From: Kaistia defluvii | Lineage (GTDB): Bacteria; Pseudomonadota; Alphaproteobacteria; Rhizobiales; Kaistiaceae | Reading direction: 5' to 3' | DNA length: 64,000 nucleotides | NCBI RefSeq assembly: GCF_026343955.1 | Contig: NZ_JAPKNI010000007.1 | Coordinates: forward strand, 124,001-188,000 | Part shown: positions 19,393-29,367 of the stretch, piece after piece | Layout of the letters: every line of letters starts with the position of its first letter | Numbering within the stretch: the first letter of the stretch is position 1 | Made by a program: the position numbers and the translations under genes | Notes under the pieces: generated by a model | What the model was told of the DNA's origin: nothing | Seen by the model: the letters and a program-made list of their open reading frames with translations, nothing else | The model's database searches: none

Positions 19393-19995
19393 ATGACACA
19401 GCTCTCCTCGATTTGCGTCTACTGCGGTTCGTCCGCAGGCGACGACCCGATCTATGCCGAATCCGCCGAGCGGCTTGGCACGACCATGGGTGAAGCCGGC
19501 CTTGGCCTCGTCTATGGCGGCGGCGCCATCGGCCTGATGGGCATCACCGCGCGCTCCGTGATGGCGGCAGGCGGCCACGTCATCGGCATCATCCCGCAGT
19601 TCCTCAAGGAGCGGGAAGTGATGCTGGAGACGGCGCACGAACTCGTCGTGACCGAGGACATGCATGAGCGCAAGCGCATCATGTTCGAGCGCGCCGACGC
19701 CTTCGTGGCGCTGCCGGGCGGCATCGGCACGCTGGAGGAGCTGGTCGAGATGATGACCTGGGCCCAGCTCGGTCAGCACAGGAAACCGGTCCTGATCGCC
19801 AATATCAACGGCTTCTGGGACCCGCTGATCGCGCTGCTGCGCCACATGGCGGACGCCGGCTTCATCCGCAACGGGTTCGAAGTGAGCTACCTCGTCGCCA
19901 ACACGGCCGAAGAGATCGTGCCGAAGCTGTTGGCCGCCGCGCCGGCCAAGCCCGCGCCGCACGCCGCCGAACCGATCCCGATCGCCGATCTCTGA
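19393..19995 (+). CDS. LOG family (TIGR00730) nucleotide phosphoribohydrolase
   Basis: A 200-residue Rossmann-fold protein, started at the ATG at 19393 behind a GAGGAAGG ribosome-binding site. The open frame extends nearly 2 kb further upstream without a stop, but that part is antisense to the LysM gene and not coding. The family motif PGGxGTxxE is present (LPGGIGTLEELVEMMTW), together with ICVYCGSSAGDDP and GLVYGGGAIGLMG. Homologues hydrolyse cytokinin riboside monophosphates or other nucleoside 5'-monophosphates (LOG, PpnN-like). In a bacterium this may be nucleotide salvage or cytokinin release; the sequence does not decide. Confidence 0.88.
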   Translation: MTQLSSICVYCGSSAGDDPIYAESAERLGTTMGEAGLGLVYGGGAIGLMGITARSVMAAGGHVIGIIPQFLKEREVMLETAHELVVTEDMHERKRIMFERADAFVALPGGIGTLEELVEMMTWAQLGQHRKPVLIANINGFWDPLIALLRHMADAGFIRNGFEVSYLVANTAEEIVPKLLAAAPAKPAPHAAEPIPIADL

Positions 19996-20009
19996 GGCCG
20001 ATCGACGGA

Positions 20010-20152
20010 AGGAAGGGTCCCTCTGCCCCTCTCCCGCGCGCGACAGAGGGTACCGGCCGAACCCCTCCTTCCAGAGAGGCTTTACCCTCGCGCCCCCGCG
20101 CCGGCGGAAAAGCCCTCGCCCGCTTGCGGGCGTGGGTTTAGTGAGGATCTTG
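20010..20152. repeat. Palindromic intergenic repeat cluster between the LOG gene and cimA
   Basis: This gap of about 160 bp between convergent genes holds several C/T-rich and G/A-rich inverted segments. One pairs ccctctgcccctct with cgacagaggg; another is ctcgcccgc/gcgggcg at 20114-20131, followed by tgggtttagtgagg. The composition (ccctc, gcccg, gggtt, gagg) resembles the repeat at 9958-10076. It probably terminates both genes. Confidence 0.55.
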
Positions 20153-20157
20153 ACTGC

Positions 20158-21762
20158 CTACGCCGTTGCCGGCTTCGCGCCGGCGCGCACCAGCTTGTAG
20201 ATGATCGCGTCCAGCAGCGCCTCGAACGAGGCGTCGACGACGTTTTCCGAGACGCCGATGGTCATCCAGCTCTCGCCGGTCTCGTCGCGGGTTTCGATCA
20301 GCACGCGGGTCACGGCCTCGGTGCCGCCGTTCAGGATGCGCACCTTGTAGTCGATCAGTTCCAGGCCCGCGATGATATCCTGGTAGACGCCGAGATCCTT
20401 GCGCAGCGCACGATCGAGCGCGTTGACCGGACCATTGCCCTCCTCGACCGTCAGCAAGCGCTCGCCGCCGACGATCAGCTTGACCACGGCCTCCGAGACC
20501 GAAATCTGCTTGCCGACCGCGTTGAAGCGGCGCTCGACCGTGACGTGGAAGCTCTCGACCGTGAAGAAATCGGGCACGTTGCCCAGCGTGCGGCGCGCCA
20601 GCAGCTCGAACGAGGCATCGGCGCCTTCATAGGAATAGCCGACCGCCTCGCGCTCCTTCACCTCGGAAAGCAGCGCGTCGAGACGACGATCCGTCTTGTC
20701 GACGGGGATGCCCAGCCGCGCCAGCTCGGCGAGCAGGTTCGACCGGCCCGCCTGGTCAGAAACCAGCACGCGGCGATGGTTGCCGACCGATTCCGGCTTC
20801 ACATGCTCGTAGGTGCTCGGGTCCTTGACGATGGCCGAGGCATGGATGCCCGCCTTGGTCGCGAAGGCCGAGGCGCCGACATAGGGCGCTTGCCGGTTGG
20901 GCGCCCGGTTGACGATCTCGTCGAAGCGGTGCGAAAGCGCCGTCAGCCCCTGCAAGGCTTCCCTCGTCACGCCGATCTCGAACTGGTCCGCGTAGGCGGG
21001 CTTCAGCATCAGGGTGGGGATGATCGAAGTCAGGTTCGCGTTGCCGCAACGCTCGCCGATGCCGTTCAGCGTGCCCTGGATCTGGCGCGCGCCGCCTCGG
21101 ACGGCGGCGAGCGAATTGGCGACCGCCTGCTCGGTGTCGTTATGCGCGTGAACACCCAGATGATCGCCCGGTATGACCTTGGCCACCTCGCGCACGATGC
21201 GCTCGACCTCTTCCGGCAGCGAGCCGCCATTGGTCTCGCAGAGCACGATCCAGCGCGCGCCGGCCTCATAGGCCGTCCTGGCGCAGGCGAGCGCATAGGT
21301 CGGGTTGGCCTTGTAGCCGTCGAAGAAATGCTCGCAATCGACGAGCGCTTCCTTGCCGCTCGCGACCGCCGCCTCGACCGACTGGCGGATGCCCTCGAGG
21401 TTCTCGGCCTCCGTGGCGCCGAGCGCCACCTTGACCTGATAGTCCCAGGTCTTGGCGACGAAGCAGATCGCGTCGGAGGCGGCGGCGAGCAGCGTGTTGA
21501 GGCCGGGATCGTTGGAGAGGCTGACCCCTGCCCGCTTGGTCATGCCGAAAGCGGTGAATTTTGCCCGCGCCGTGCGCTTCTCGGTGAAGAAGCGCGTGTC
21601 GGTCGGATTGGCGCCGGGATAGCCGCCCTCGACATAATCGACGCCAAGCGCGTCGAGCATGCCGGCGATCAGGACCTTGTCCTCGACCGAGAAATCGACG
21701 CCATTGGTCTGCGCCCCGTCGCGCAGCGTCGTATCGAACAGATAGAGGCGTTCTTTCGTCAT
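20158..21762 (-). CDS. cimA: Citramalate synthase
   Basis: About 534 residues from the ATG at 21762 (MTKERLYLFDTTLRDGAQTNG). It belongs to the LeuA/DRE-TIM family: catalytic DTTLRDG at the N-terminus, metal-binding HAHNDTE, and GTLNGIGERCGNAN. The DGAQTNGVDFS start and the C-terminal LeuA-type allosteric domain (about residues 400-530) place it with the CimA/2-isopropylmalate-synthase-like group. It makes (R)-citramalate from pyruvate and acetyl-CoA, a threonine-independent route to 2-oxobutanoate and isoleucine. Its start overlaps the stop of the upstream 70-residue gene (ATGA at 21759-21762), so translation is probably coupled. The upstream in-frame extension to 21798 runs inside that gene and is not used. 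Confidence 0.92.
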   Translation of the reverse strand: MTKERLYLFDTTLRDGAQTNGVDFSVEDKVLIAGMLDALGVDYVEGGYPGANPTDTRFFTEKRTARAKFTAFGMTKRAGVSLSNDPGLNTLLAAASDAICFVAKTWDYQVKVALGATEAENLEGIRQSVEAAVASGKEALVDCEHFFDGYKANPTYALACARTAYEAGARWIVLCETNGGSLPEEVERIVREVAKVIPGDHLGVHAHNDTEQAVANSLAAVRGGARQIQGTLNGIGERCGNANLTSIIPTLMLKPAYADQFEIGVTREALQGLTALSHRFDEIVNRAPNRQAPYVGASAFATKAGIHASAIVKDPSTYEHVKPESVGNHRRVLVSDQAGRSNLLAELARLGIPVDKTDRRLDALLSEVKEREAVGYSYEGADASFELLARRTLGNVPDFFTVESFHVTVERRFNAVGKQISVSEAVVKLIVGGERLLTVEEGNGPVNALDRALRKDLGVYQDIIAGLELIDYKVRILNGGTEAVTRVLIETRDETGESWMTIGVSENVVDASFEALLDAIIYKLVRAGAKPATA

Positions 21763-21971
21763 TCCGCTTCTTCTTCCGGCGCAGCCTTGGGATCCCATGT
21801 CGTCCAGAACTCGCCGGTCGCCTCATCCTTGCCGTCGATGATGACGAGACCCATGGCGTCGAGCTGCTTGCGGATGGTGTCAGCCTTGGCGAAATCCTTG
21901 GCCTCGCGCGCGGCGATGCGGTCGGCAATGAGCTGTTCGATCAGGGCTTCGTCGAGCGGAATCTTGGTCAT
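21759..21971 (-). CDS. Small protein paralogous to the C-terminal tail of cysteinyl-tRNA synthetase
   Basis: A 70-residue protein encoded between cysS and cimA. Aligned by eye with the last 43 residues of the CysS in this window, 23 positions are identical, including AR-AK-FA-AD-IR, LD-MG, KD, GE and TTW. This is the small helical and C-terminal segment at the end of CysS that contacts tRNA-Cys, here as an independent gene with its own ATG. The stop overlaps the cimA start. No catalytic domain is present. It could be a relic of a cysS duplication, a regulator or an RNA-binding helper; the function is unknown. The overlap with cimA and the intact frame suggest that it is kept. Confidence 0.75.
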   Translation of the reverse strand: MTKIPLDEALIEQLIADRIAAREAKDFAKADTIRKQLDAMGLVIIDGKDEATGEFWTTWDPKAAPEEEAE

Positions 21972-22079
21972 GGTGGTGTCTTTCTGGTTGGCGCGCGGTT
22001 AGCGCGCGCGTGAATCTGTTTGGCGGTCGGCGCGACGGGCGTCAGGGCGAGCCGCCAACGGCACCCCACTCGCCGTCAG

Positions 22080-22095
22080 CCCCGCGAAGGCGGGG
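22080..22095. repeat. Short hairpin repeat downstream of cysS
   Basis: ccccgc-gaag-gcgggg, a perfect 6-bp stem with a GAAG tetraloop, lies in the 164-bp gap after cysS. It is a common form of small intergenic element in GC-rich alphaproteobacteria. No T run follows on the cysS strand. Confidence 0.5.
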
Positions 22096-22135
22096 ATGGC
22101 GCCGGAGGGAGCGGTCAGGCAGGAGGCCGGCGGGC

Positions 22136-23644
<1,509 letters not shown>

Positions 23645-24107
23645 TGAACGATCCCGAATGAACACAAGCCCGCCGGGCCTTGGGCGTTCGTCTCTATCGG
23701 AATGGAACAGAGGAACGGCCTCAGCCAGCGTGCGCTAGCCGGTAATAATCCCGCAGCAGATAATGCCGTTGAAACGCGGAAAAGCCGTCATATCAGCGTG
23801 ATGACGGAAATCCGACGGAGCGTCAAGCAGCCGGTCGCGAACTCGGCCGGAATTGACCCCGCCCACGTGCATGGCCCACCCGTCTGGTGAGGGCTTTCAG
23901 CCATTCCGGTTGGCCTGAGGCGGCATCGCCCCATTTCCGCTCCCGTTTCCACAGTCCCGCCATCAGCGTCACCAAAACCCTAAGATCGGGACAATTTTAA
24001 TCAAATCGAAATCATTCCGAACGCAATCTAAACGCAGGTTTCAGGTCGGGTTCAGCTAAGGGGGAGCAGGATCCGACGATCGACCAGGGCTTCTGGAGTA
24101 TCGCGTC
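23645..24107. other. Gene-poor 463-bp region upstream of cysS and of a small ORF
   Basis: This is the divergent promoter region for cysS (minus) and the 61-residue ORF (plus). An AT-rich patch at 23990-24040 (acaattttaatcaaatcgaaat) is the likeliest promoter for the plus-strand gene. No RNA motif, repeat or convincing coding frame was seen; the 62-codon frame at 23702-23890 lacks any supporting signal. Confidence 0.5.
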
Positions 24108-24293
24108 ATGGCCACCCGTTCGTTCTTCGCCGTCACCCTCTTCGCCACGCTGATCGGAATCGGCCTCGCCGAGCTGGTGCAGCGCCCGGCACACTCCGAC
24201 ATCCGCGATCCGCGCGCCTCCGCCATCAGCATGTGCATGAGCAAGGGCGTCGCCTGCGGCGTCGCGACGCGCTCGAACTTCGCGGCCTTCTGA
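24108..24293 (+). CDS. Small hypothetical exported or membrane protein
   Basis: A 61-residue ORF with GGAG nine bases before the ATG and an AT-rich region upstream. Residues 4-22 (RSFFAVTLFATLIGIGLAEL) form one hydrophobic helix, either a signal peptide or an anchor. The rest is short and polar, with two cysteines (MCMSKGVACG). I do not recognise a family. It precedes maeB on the same strand by 93 bp. It could be a real small envelope protein or a chance frame; the hydrophobic N-terminus and ribosome-binding site favour the former. Confidence 0.45.
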   Translation: MATRSFFAVTLFATLIGIGLAELVQRPAHSDIRDPRASAISMCMSKGVACGVATRSNFAAF

Positions 24294-24386
24294 CCACCAT
24301 TCGCTCGCCTCGCTGGCCCCGATCGGCTACGACGGATCCCTGGCAGGCAAGCTGCCATCCATCCGTATCGTTCGCAGGCAGGACTA

Positions 24387-26672
24387 ATGACCGACAAAAG
24401 CCCGGCGGGCGCTGATCTCGACGAGAGCGCGCTCTTCTATCACCGCTTCCCGCAGCCGGGAAAACTCGAGATCCGGGCGACCAAGCCGCTCGGCAATCAG
24501 CGCGATCTGGCACTGGCCTATTCGCCCGGCGTCGCCGCGCCCTGCCTTGCCATCGAAGCCGATCCCGCCAAGGCCTTTGACTACACCGCCCGCGGCAACC
24601 TCGTCGCCGTCATCTCGAACGGCACCGCCGTGCTCGGCCTGGGCGCGATCGGCGCGCTGGCCTCGAAGCCGGTGATGGAAGGCAAGGCCGTCCTCTTCAA
24701 GAAGTTCGCCGGTATCGACGTGTTCGACATCGAGGTCGACGAGCGCGACATCGACCGGTTCGTCGACGTGGTCGCCGCGCTGGAGCCGACCTTCGGCGGC
24801 ATCAATCTCGAGGACATCAAGGCGCCGGAATGCTTCGAGATCGAGCGCAAGCTGCGCGCCCGGATGCAAATTCCCGTCTTCCATGACGACCAGCATGGCA
24901 CGGCGATCATCGTTGGCGCGGCCGTCATCAACGGGCTGAAGCTCAAGGACAAGCCGATCACCGAGGCGAAGATCGTCTGTTCCGGCGCGGGCGCCGCGGC
25001 GCTCGCCTGCCTCCACCAGATGGTCGCGCTGGGCGCGAAGCTCGAAAACATCTGGGTCGCCGACATTGAAGGCGTCGTCTATCAGGGCCGCGAGGCGCTG
25101 ATGGATCCGTGGAAGTCCGTCTTCGCGCAGAAGACCGACAAGCGGAAGCTGGCCGAAATCATCGATGGCGCCGACGTCTTCCTCGGCCTCTCGGCGGCCG
25201 GCGTGCTGAAGCCCGACATGGTCGCCCGCATGGCCGAGCGCCCGCTGATCCTGGCGCTCGCCAACCCCAAGCCGGAAATCATGCCGGACGACGCGCGCGC
25301 CGTGCGCCCGGACGTGATGATCTGCACTGGCCGGTCGGATTTCCCCAATCAGGTCAATAACGTCCTCTGTTTTCCTCACATCTTCCGCGGCGCGCTCGAT
25401 GTCGGCGCGACGACGATCAACGAGGAAATGAAGCAGGCGGCTGTGCATGCGATCGCCGCGCTCGCCCAGGAGGAGCCGTCCGATGTCGTGGCGCAGGCCT
25501 ATGGCGGCGTGCAGCTCTCTTTCGGGCCGGACTACCTGATCCCCTCGCCCTTCGATCAGCGCCTGATCCTGCGGATCGCGCCGGCCGTGGCGCGGGCCGC
25601 GATGGATTCCGGCGTGGCGACGCGGCCGATCACCGATTTCGACGCCTATATGGACCGGCTGACACGCTTCGTGTTCAAGTCCGGCCTGCTGATGAAGCCG
25701 ATGGTGGCGGCCGCCAAGCAGGACGTAAAGCGCGTCATCTATGCCGATGGCGAGGACGAGCGCGTGCTGCGCGCCGCCCAGGTGGCGCTGGAAGACGGTC
25801 TGGCGCAGCCGATCCTGATCGGACGCCCCTCGGTGATCGAAACCCGCGTCAAGCGTTTCGGGCTTCGCTTCAAGCCGGGGGTTGATTGCGAGATCATCAA
25901 TCCCGAGGACGACAAGCGCTATCGCGACTATGTCGATCTCTATCTCGAGAAGATGGGCCGGCACGGCATCACGCCCGAGGCGGCGCGCACCATCGTCCGT
26001 ACGAATACGACCGCAATTGGCGCGCTGGCGCTGATCCGCAATGACGCCGACGCGCTGCTTTGCGGCCTTGAAGGCCAGTTCCGCACCAATTTCCGCGTCA
26101 TCCGCGACATTATCGGCCTCAGGCCGGGCAGCCACGCCTATTCGGCGATGAGCCTCCTGATCAGTTCCGGCGCGACGACCTTCCTCACCGATACCTATGT
26201 CAACGAGAACCCGACGGCGGAGGAGATCGCGGAAGTCACCCGCCTCGCCGCCGACCACATCCGTCGCTTCGGCATCACGCCGAAGGCGGCGTTGCTGTCG
26301 CATTCGAACTTCGGTTCGCGCGACAACGCCTCGAGCGCCAAGATGCGGCGCGCGACGGAGTTGCTCTGGGAAACCGCGCCGGATCTCGAGGTCGACGGCG
26401 AAATGCATGGCGACTCGGCCCTCTCCGAGGCGCTGCGCGCGCGCGTGATGCCGAAATCCAAGCTGACCGGTGAAGCCAACCTGCTGGTCTTCCCGAATCT
26501 CGACGCCGCCAACATCACGATGAATGTCGTGAAGGTGATGACCGACGCGCTGCATGTCGGCCCGATCCTGCTGGGCGCCGCCAAGCCGGCCCATATCCTG
26601 ACGCCCTCCGTGACCTCGCGCGGCATCGTCAACATGACGGCCCTCGCGGCCGTGGAAGCGCAAAGCGTCTGA
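24387..26672 (+). CDS. maeB: NADP-dependent malic enzyme with C-terminal phosphotransacetylase-like domain
   Basis: A 761-residue MaeB-type enzyme. Residues about 1-430 are the malic enzyme proper: [12 protein letters not shown], the metal/substrate region [13 protein letters not shown], and the nucleotide-binding fold [12 protein letters not shown]. Residues about 435-755 are related to phosphate acetyltransferase ([24 protein letters not shown]-like [16 protein letters not shown]). In MaeB this domain does not make acetyl phosphate but mediates oligomerisation and acetyl-CoA feedback. The enzyme decarboxylates malate to pyruvate with NADP+, supplying NADPH and pyruvate. A terminator lies downstream at 26731-26757. 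Confidence 0.96.
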   Translation: MTDKSPAGADLDESALFYHRFPQPGKLEIRATKPLGNQRDLALAYSPGVAAPCLAIEADPAKAFDYTARGNLVAVISNGTAVLGLGAIGALASKPVMEGKAVLFKKFAGIDVFDIEVDERDIDRFVDVVAALEPTFGGINLEDIKAPECFEIERKLRARMQIPVFHDDQHGTAIIVGAAVINGLKLKDKPITEAKIVCSGAGAAALACLHQMVALGAKLENIWVADIEGVVYQGREALMDPWKSVFAQKTDKRKLAEIIDGADVFLGLSAAGVLKPDMVARMAERPLILALANPKPEIMPDDARAVRPDVMICTGRSDFPNQVNNVLCFPHIFRGALDVGATTINEEMKQAAVHAIAALAQEEPSDVVAQAYGGVQLSFGPDYLIPSPFDQRLILRIAPAVARAAMDSGVATRPITDFDAYMDRLTRFVFKSGLLMKPMVAAAKQDVKRVIYADGEDERVLRAAQVALEDGLAQPILIGRPSVIETRVKRFGLRFKPGVDCEIINPEDDKRYRDYVDLYLEKMGRHGITPEAARTIVRTNTTAIGALALIRNDADALLCGLEGQFRTNFRVIRDIIGLRPGSHAYSAMSLLISSGATTFLTDTYVNENPTAEEIAEVTRLAADHIRRFGITPKAALLSHSNFGSRDNASSAKMRRATELLWETAPDLEVDGEMHGDSALSEALRARVMPKSKLTGEANLLVFPNLDAANITMNVVKVMTDALHVGPILLGAAKPAHILTPSVTSRGIVNMTALAAVEAQSV

Positions 26673-26730
26673 TTGCAACCGCCGGCACCCCCTTTGGGGT
26701 AGGCCGGCGCGCATCGGCGTGCTCTAAATC

Positions 26731-26762
26731 ATGGCCGGTCCCGATGGGGCCGGCCATTGTTG
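26731..26762 (+). terminator. Rho-independent terminator after maeB
   Basis: atggccgg at 26731-26738 and ccggccat at 26750-26757 are perfect inverted repeats with an 11-nt loop, followed by tgttgttt. It lies between maeB and the small membrane protein gene. Confidence 0.65.
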
Positions 26763-26800
26763 TTTGCAGGCGCCTCCCTTTCAAAACGAGCCATGTCGCG

Positions 26801-27367
26801 ATGACCAGCCCAGCTGACGAGACCGTCGATCTCTATCTGAGCGACATCCATAATTTCTTCCAGACGCCCGAAGTGGATCCGTTCCTCGGCGAAAACATCG
26901 AGGCCTCGGGCATCGATCAGTTGATCGACACGATGAACGCGCGCCCGAGCAGCCAGAAGGGCATTGGCAGCATCGTCATTCACCTGCCGGAGGCGATGAT
27001 CACGCCCGACCTGCCCGCCCGGGTCAGCACCGCGATCACCAATTACTGCAACGCGCAGATCCGCCTTGCCGCGCAGAAGAAGCGCGAGACCTGGCTGGAG
27101 GGGCGCAAGGCGCTCCGTATCGGCCTGGTATTCTGGGCCATCTGCCTGGCGATGTCGCTGCTGTTCGAAGAGGTGATCTTCACGCGGCACGCGCTCGGCC
27201 GCCTGTTCGGCGAGGGCTTCATCATTGCGGGCTGGGTCGGTCTCTGGCGCCCGGCGGAGCTACTGCTCTACGACTGGCGGCCCTATTCACGCGAGATGAA
27301 GCGCCATGAGGAAATCAAGGCGATGAGCGTCCGCATCGTGCCGCGCGTCGCGGGCGAGACCAGCTGA
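26801..27367 (+). CDS. Conserved-looking hypothetical membrane protein
   Basis: About 188 residues from the ATG at 26801 (MTSPADETVDLYLSDIHNFF); the frame extends to 26744, but that part overlaps the maeB terminator. Residues 1-105 are soluble and predicted mixed alpha/beta (IGSIVIHLPEAMITPDLPARVSTAI). Two membrane helices follow at about residues 108-127 (IGLVFWAICLAMSLLFEEVIF) and 135-155, then a short charged tail with YDWRPYSREMKRHEEIKAM. I do not recognise a named family. It stands alone after the maeB terminator, and the mgtC-like remnant is convergent with it. Confidence 0.7.
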   Translation: MTSPADETVDLYLSDIHNFFQTPEVDPFLGENIEASGIDQLIDTMNARPSSQKGIGSIVIHLPEAMITPDLPARVSTAITNYCNAQIRLAAQKKRETWLEGRKALRIGLVFWAICLAMSLLFEEVIFTRHALGRLFGEGFIIAGWVGLWRPAELLLYDWRPYSREMKRHEEIKAMSVRIVPRVAGETS

Positions 27368-27396
27368 CGATCCCGCCATGAACCCAGCCAGGTCGG

Positions 27397-28002
27397 CTAT
27401 TCCGGCGGGCTCGTCGATGTCCACTGGTCGAGAAGATCCGTGGCGACAGGCTCAGCTCGCCCACCAGCCCCTCGACGAGCCGATCCTCCTGCCTGTTGCT
27501 GTAGACAACCGCCCCCACCTCGACATTGCCGGTTTCGGCGATGCAATGGCTCTCCAATCCGTGCAGGCGCAGTTGCTGCACACGCATCGCCTTCAGCAGC
27601 TGGGCGCGGATCAACGCCTCGTCATGCGCGGCGCATTTCAACTCCGCAGCCGGACAGCAAGCCGATTGCGCCCGTGACACAGATCGTCGCGGCGCCACTC
27701 AACTCCCGCACGCTCAAACCATCGCGCATGATCAGCCCGGCGCCAAGAAGGCCTATGCCGGTCACGACCTGGCCGCCCATGCGAACATCGGTGGGACCGT
27801 CCAGGAGAATGGCGAGGGAGGTGAAAGCTGCGGCACCGAGCGCGACCAGGGCATGCGTGCTGAGGCCGGTATGGCGCTGACGCCATTGCCGTTCGAAACC
27901 GATCCTCATGCCGCACAGCAAGGCGACGATGAGATTGGGTAAGATCGATAGCGCGCTCGGGAAGCTCGCCGCCGGCAGGCATTCTGCATTCGGACGGATC
28001 AA
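27397..28002 (-). pseudogene. MgtC/SapB family gene remnant with internal deletion and frameshifts
   Basis: Two minus-strand frames together give an MgtC-like protein. Frame one (from 28002) covers the N-terminal half: GMRIGFERQWRQR, THALVALGAAAFT, VVTGIGLLGAGLIMRDGLSVREL and GAIGLLSGCG; it then runs into a stop near 27622. Frame two (from about 27655) carries the C-terminal ACT-like half: HDEALIRAQLLKAMRVQQLRLHGLESH, GNVEVGAVVYSNRQEDRLVEGLVGELSLSPRIFSTS. The membrane helix and linker that join these halves in intact MgtC proteins, very roughly 50-60 residues, are missing. A further one-base loss after FSTS shifts the end; the other frame would give WTSTSPPE and stop at 27397. It is thus a decayed inner-membrane protein gene related to Mg2+ stress or virulence factors. 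Confidence 0.75.
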
Positions 28003-28171
28003 CGGACTGATCCAGCCTGTCTGGCATGGCAGGCCCGATTCAACCGGGAAGCACGGGCTCTGGTGGCTTGGTCATTGAGGGATAACCGCCGGAATGGATT
28101 ACCACCGGCGTAATCCGCGACGCTGTCGTCGCCCCGGATCCCGCGCGATAAGGCAGCACCGGAATCCAGAC

Positions 28172-28200
28172 GCAAAAAAGCCCGGCGCGAAGCCGGGCTC
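28172..28200 (-). terminator. Rho-independent terminator after the cold-shock gene
   Basis: agcccggc at 28179-28186 pairs with gccgggct at 28192-28199, with a loop of five. On the minus strand the stem is followed by TTTTTT. It lies 27 bp past the cold-shock gene stop. Confidence 0.88.
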
Positions 28201-28226
28201 TTCGATTTCAGGTCTGTGCGCGAGGC

Positions 28227-28433
28227 TCAGACTGCAGCGAGATTCGAAGCCTTGGTCTTGCCGCGATCGCTGATGACGTCGAAGGAAACCTTCTGGCCTT
28301 CATTGAGCGAGCGCATGCCGGCTGCTTCGAGAGCGGTCACATGCACGAAGACGTCCGGACCACCGGCGTCAGGCGCAATGAAGCCGAAGCCGCGCGTGGA
28401 ATCGAAGAACTTAACGGTGCCAATATCGGCCAT
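28227..28433 (-). CDS. Cold-shock domain protein (CspA family)
   Basis: A 68-residue single-domain nucleic-acid chaperone. Both RNA-binding motifs are visible: RNP1 in [15 protein letters not shown] and RNP2 in DVFVHV. The length and the ending [11 protein letters not shown] are typical of alphaproteobacterial CspA paralogues. A ribosome-binding site AAGGTAA lies upstream and a strong terminator follows, so the gene is monocistronic. The upstream gap of more than 400 bp may contain a long 5' leader, as is common for cold-shock genes, but no specific thermosensor structure was identified. Whether it is cold-induced or constitutive cannot be told. Confidence 0.95.
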   Translation of the reverse strand: MADIGTVKFFDSTRGFGFIAPDAGGPDVFVHVTALEAAGMRSLNEGQKVSFDVISDRGKTKASNLAAV

Positions 28434-28856
28434 TTAGAAATTACCTTAGTCATTCACGCCAGCACCATGCCAGCGCGCCTTCGAAGCGAACGAGATCAGG
28501 AACACACCGGCAGCCCTTCAGGCGCACGACGACATTCACCGATCCGGTTCGCAAACCCAACCAGAGCATCTGATCAATCGTCAGGAGATCAGGGAAAAAT
28601 TGAAACGGAGTACATCCGTCCGCTTCGTTCATGAACGACCGCTGCATTGACGAATGCGCCTGTCGAACTCCCGCTCTGTTCGGCTGGGATAATGCACCCT
28701 AGTCGAAAGAACCTGTGAATGCAAATTATTCTTCAAGTCTTTTTCAAATGAGCCGGATGCGCGTATCGATCTTCGCCGGAAGGCAAATCGATGATCGTTA
28801 AAAATAGCCTCACAAAAGACCGACTCTTGATCGCGATTTTCTGCTACAATTTTCGG
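28434..28856. other. Gene-free region between the cold-shock gene and a small plus-strand gene
   Basis: About 420 bp, AT-richer than average in its right half (28720-28856). It should contain the promoter and leader of the cold-shock gene and the promoter of the 66-residue gene; a TACAAT hexamer at 28845-28850 is a possible -10 box, but no matching -35 was found at normal spacing. No repeat or RNA gene was recognised. Confidence 0.4.
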
Positions 28857-29057
28857 ATGGCACATTCATATAAAGTCGGACAGCGGGTAACGATGGACCG
28901 GAGCAAGATTTTTAGCTCGGCTCCCGGCACCTATGTCATCGTCGCCGCCCTCCCCGAATCCGGCGGACGGCTGCAATACCGGATCAAGAGCGAACTCGAG
29001 AAGCATGAGCGTGTGGCTGAGCAAAGCCAGCTCCACCTGATGCTCGAGCAAGTCTAG
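28857..29057 (+). CDS. Small hypothetical protein
   Basis: 66 residues from the ATG at 28857 (MAHSYKVGQRVTMDRSKIF); the longer frame starting at 28791 adds a leader-like stretch rich in rare composition and is unlikely. The sequence is soluble and basic and predicted beta-rich: YKVGQRV, GTYVIVAALPESGGRLQYRIKSE, then a helix EHERVAEQSQLHLMLEQV-like. This looks like a small SH3-like or KOW-like barrel as seen in many unnamed alphaproteobacterial proteins, but I cannot assign a family. A hairpin at 29104-29123 follows. Confidence 0.6.
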   Translation: MAHSYKVGQRVTMDRSKIFSSAPGTYVIVAALPESGGRLQYRIKSELEKHERVAEQSQLHLMLEQV

Positions 29058-29103
29058 CCCGCTCTCTCCGCGCCGGCCCTCCCCGCGAACGCACAGCCCC
29101 AGG

Positions 29104-29123
29104 GGCCGGACGCAGGTCCGGCC
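29104..29123 (+). terminator. GC-rich hairpin downstream of the 66-residue gene
   Basis: ggccggac-gcag-gtccggcc, a perfect 8-bp stem 46 bp after the stop. No T run follows, so it is only a possible terminator. The rest of 29058-29310 holds nothing recognisable. Confidence 0.4.
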
Positions 29124-29305
29124 AACGAACCTTCCCATGCGCCCCTTGAGAGACGCGGCGCCGCCCGGTTGCGCACCGCGCCGAAGATAACCCATGGACC
29201 GGCGCCGCGGCCTGGCCCTGCGTCCCGCCAGGCGGATGCGGCATGTCTTATAGACAGGCGCACCGCAGCGTGACCTGCTCGAGCGCTTCGCTCCCTGGCC
29301 CCTTC

Positions 29306-29342
29306 AAAAAGGAAGGCCCCGCCACAGGTGGCGGGGCCTTCC
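29306..29342 (-). terminator. Strong Rho-independent terminator after the outer membrane protein gene
   Basis: A 15-bp perfect stem: 29311-29325 (ggaaggccccgccac) pairs with 29328-29342, with only two unpaired bases between the arms. On the minus strand it is followed by TTTTT. It lies 25 bp past the stop of the beta-barrel gene. Confidence 0.9.
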
Positions 29343-29367
29343 TCCATCTCGCTCTGCGGTCCGCTGA

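Noticed and set aside
24384-26714. Minus-strand frame of 776 codons opposite maeB
   Set aside because: Antisense shadow of a long conserved gene; no domain, no ribosome-binding site, skewed composition.
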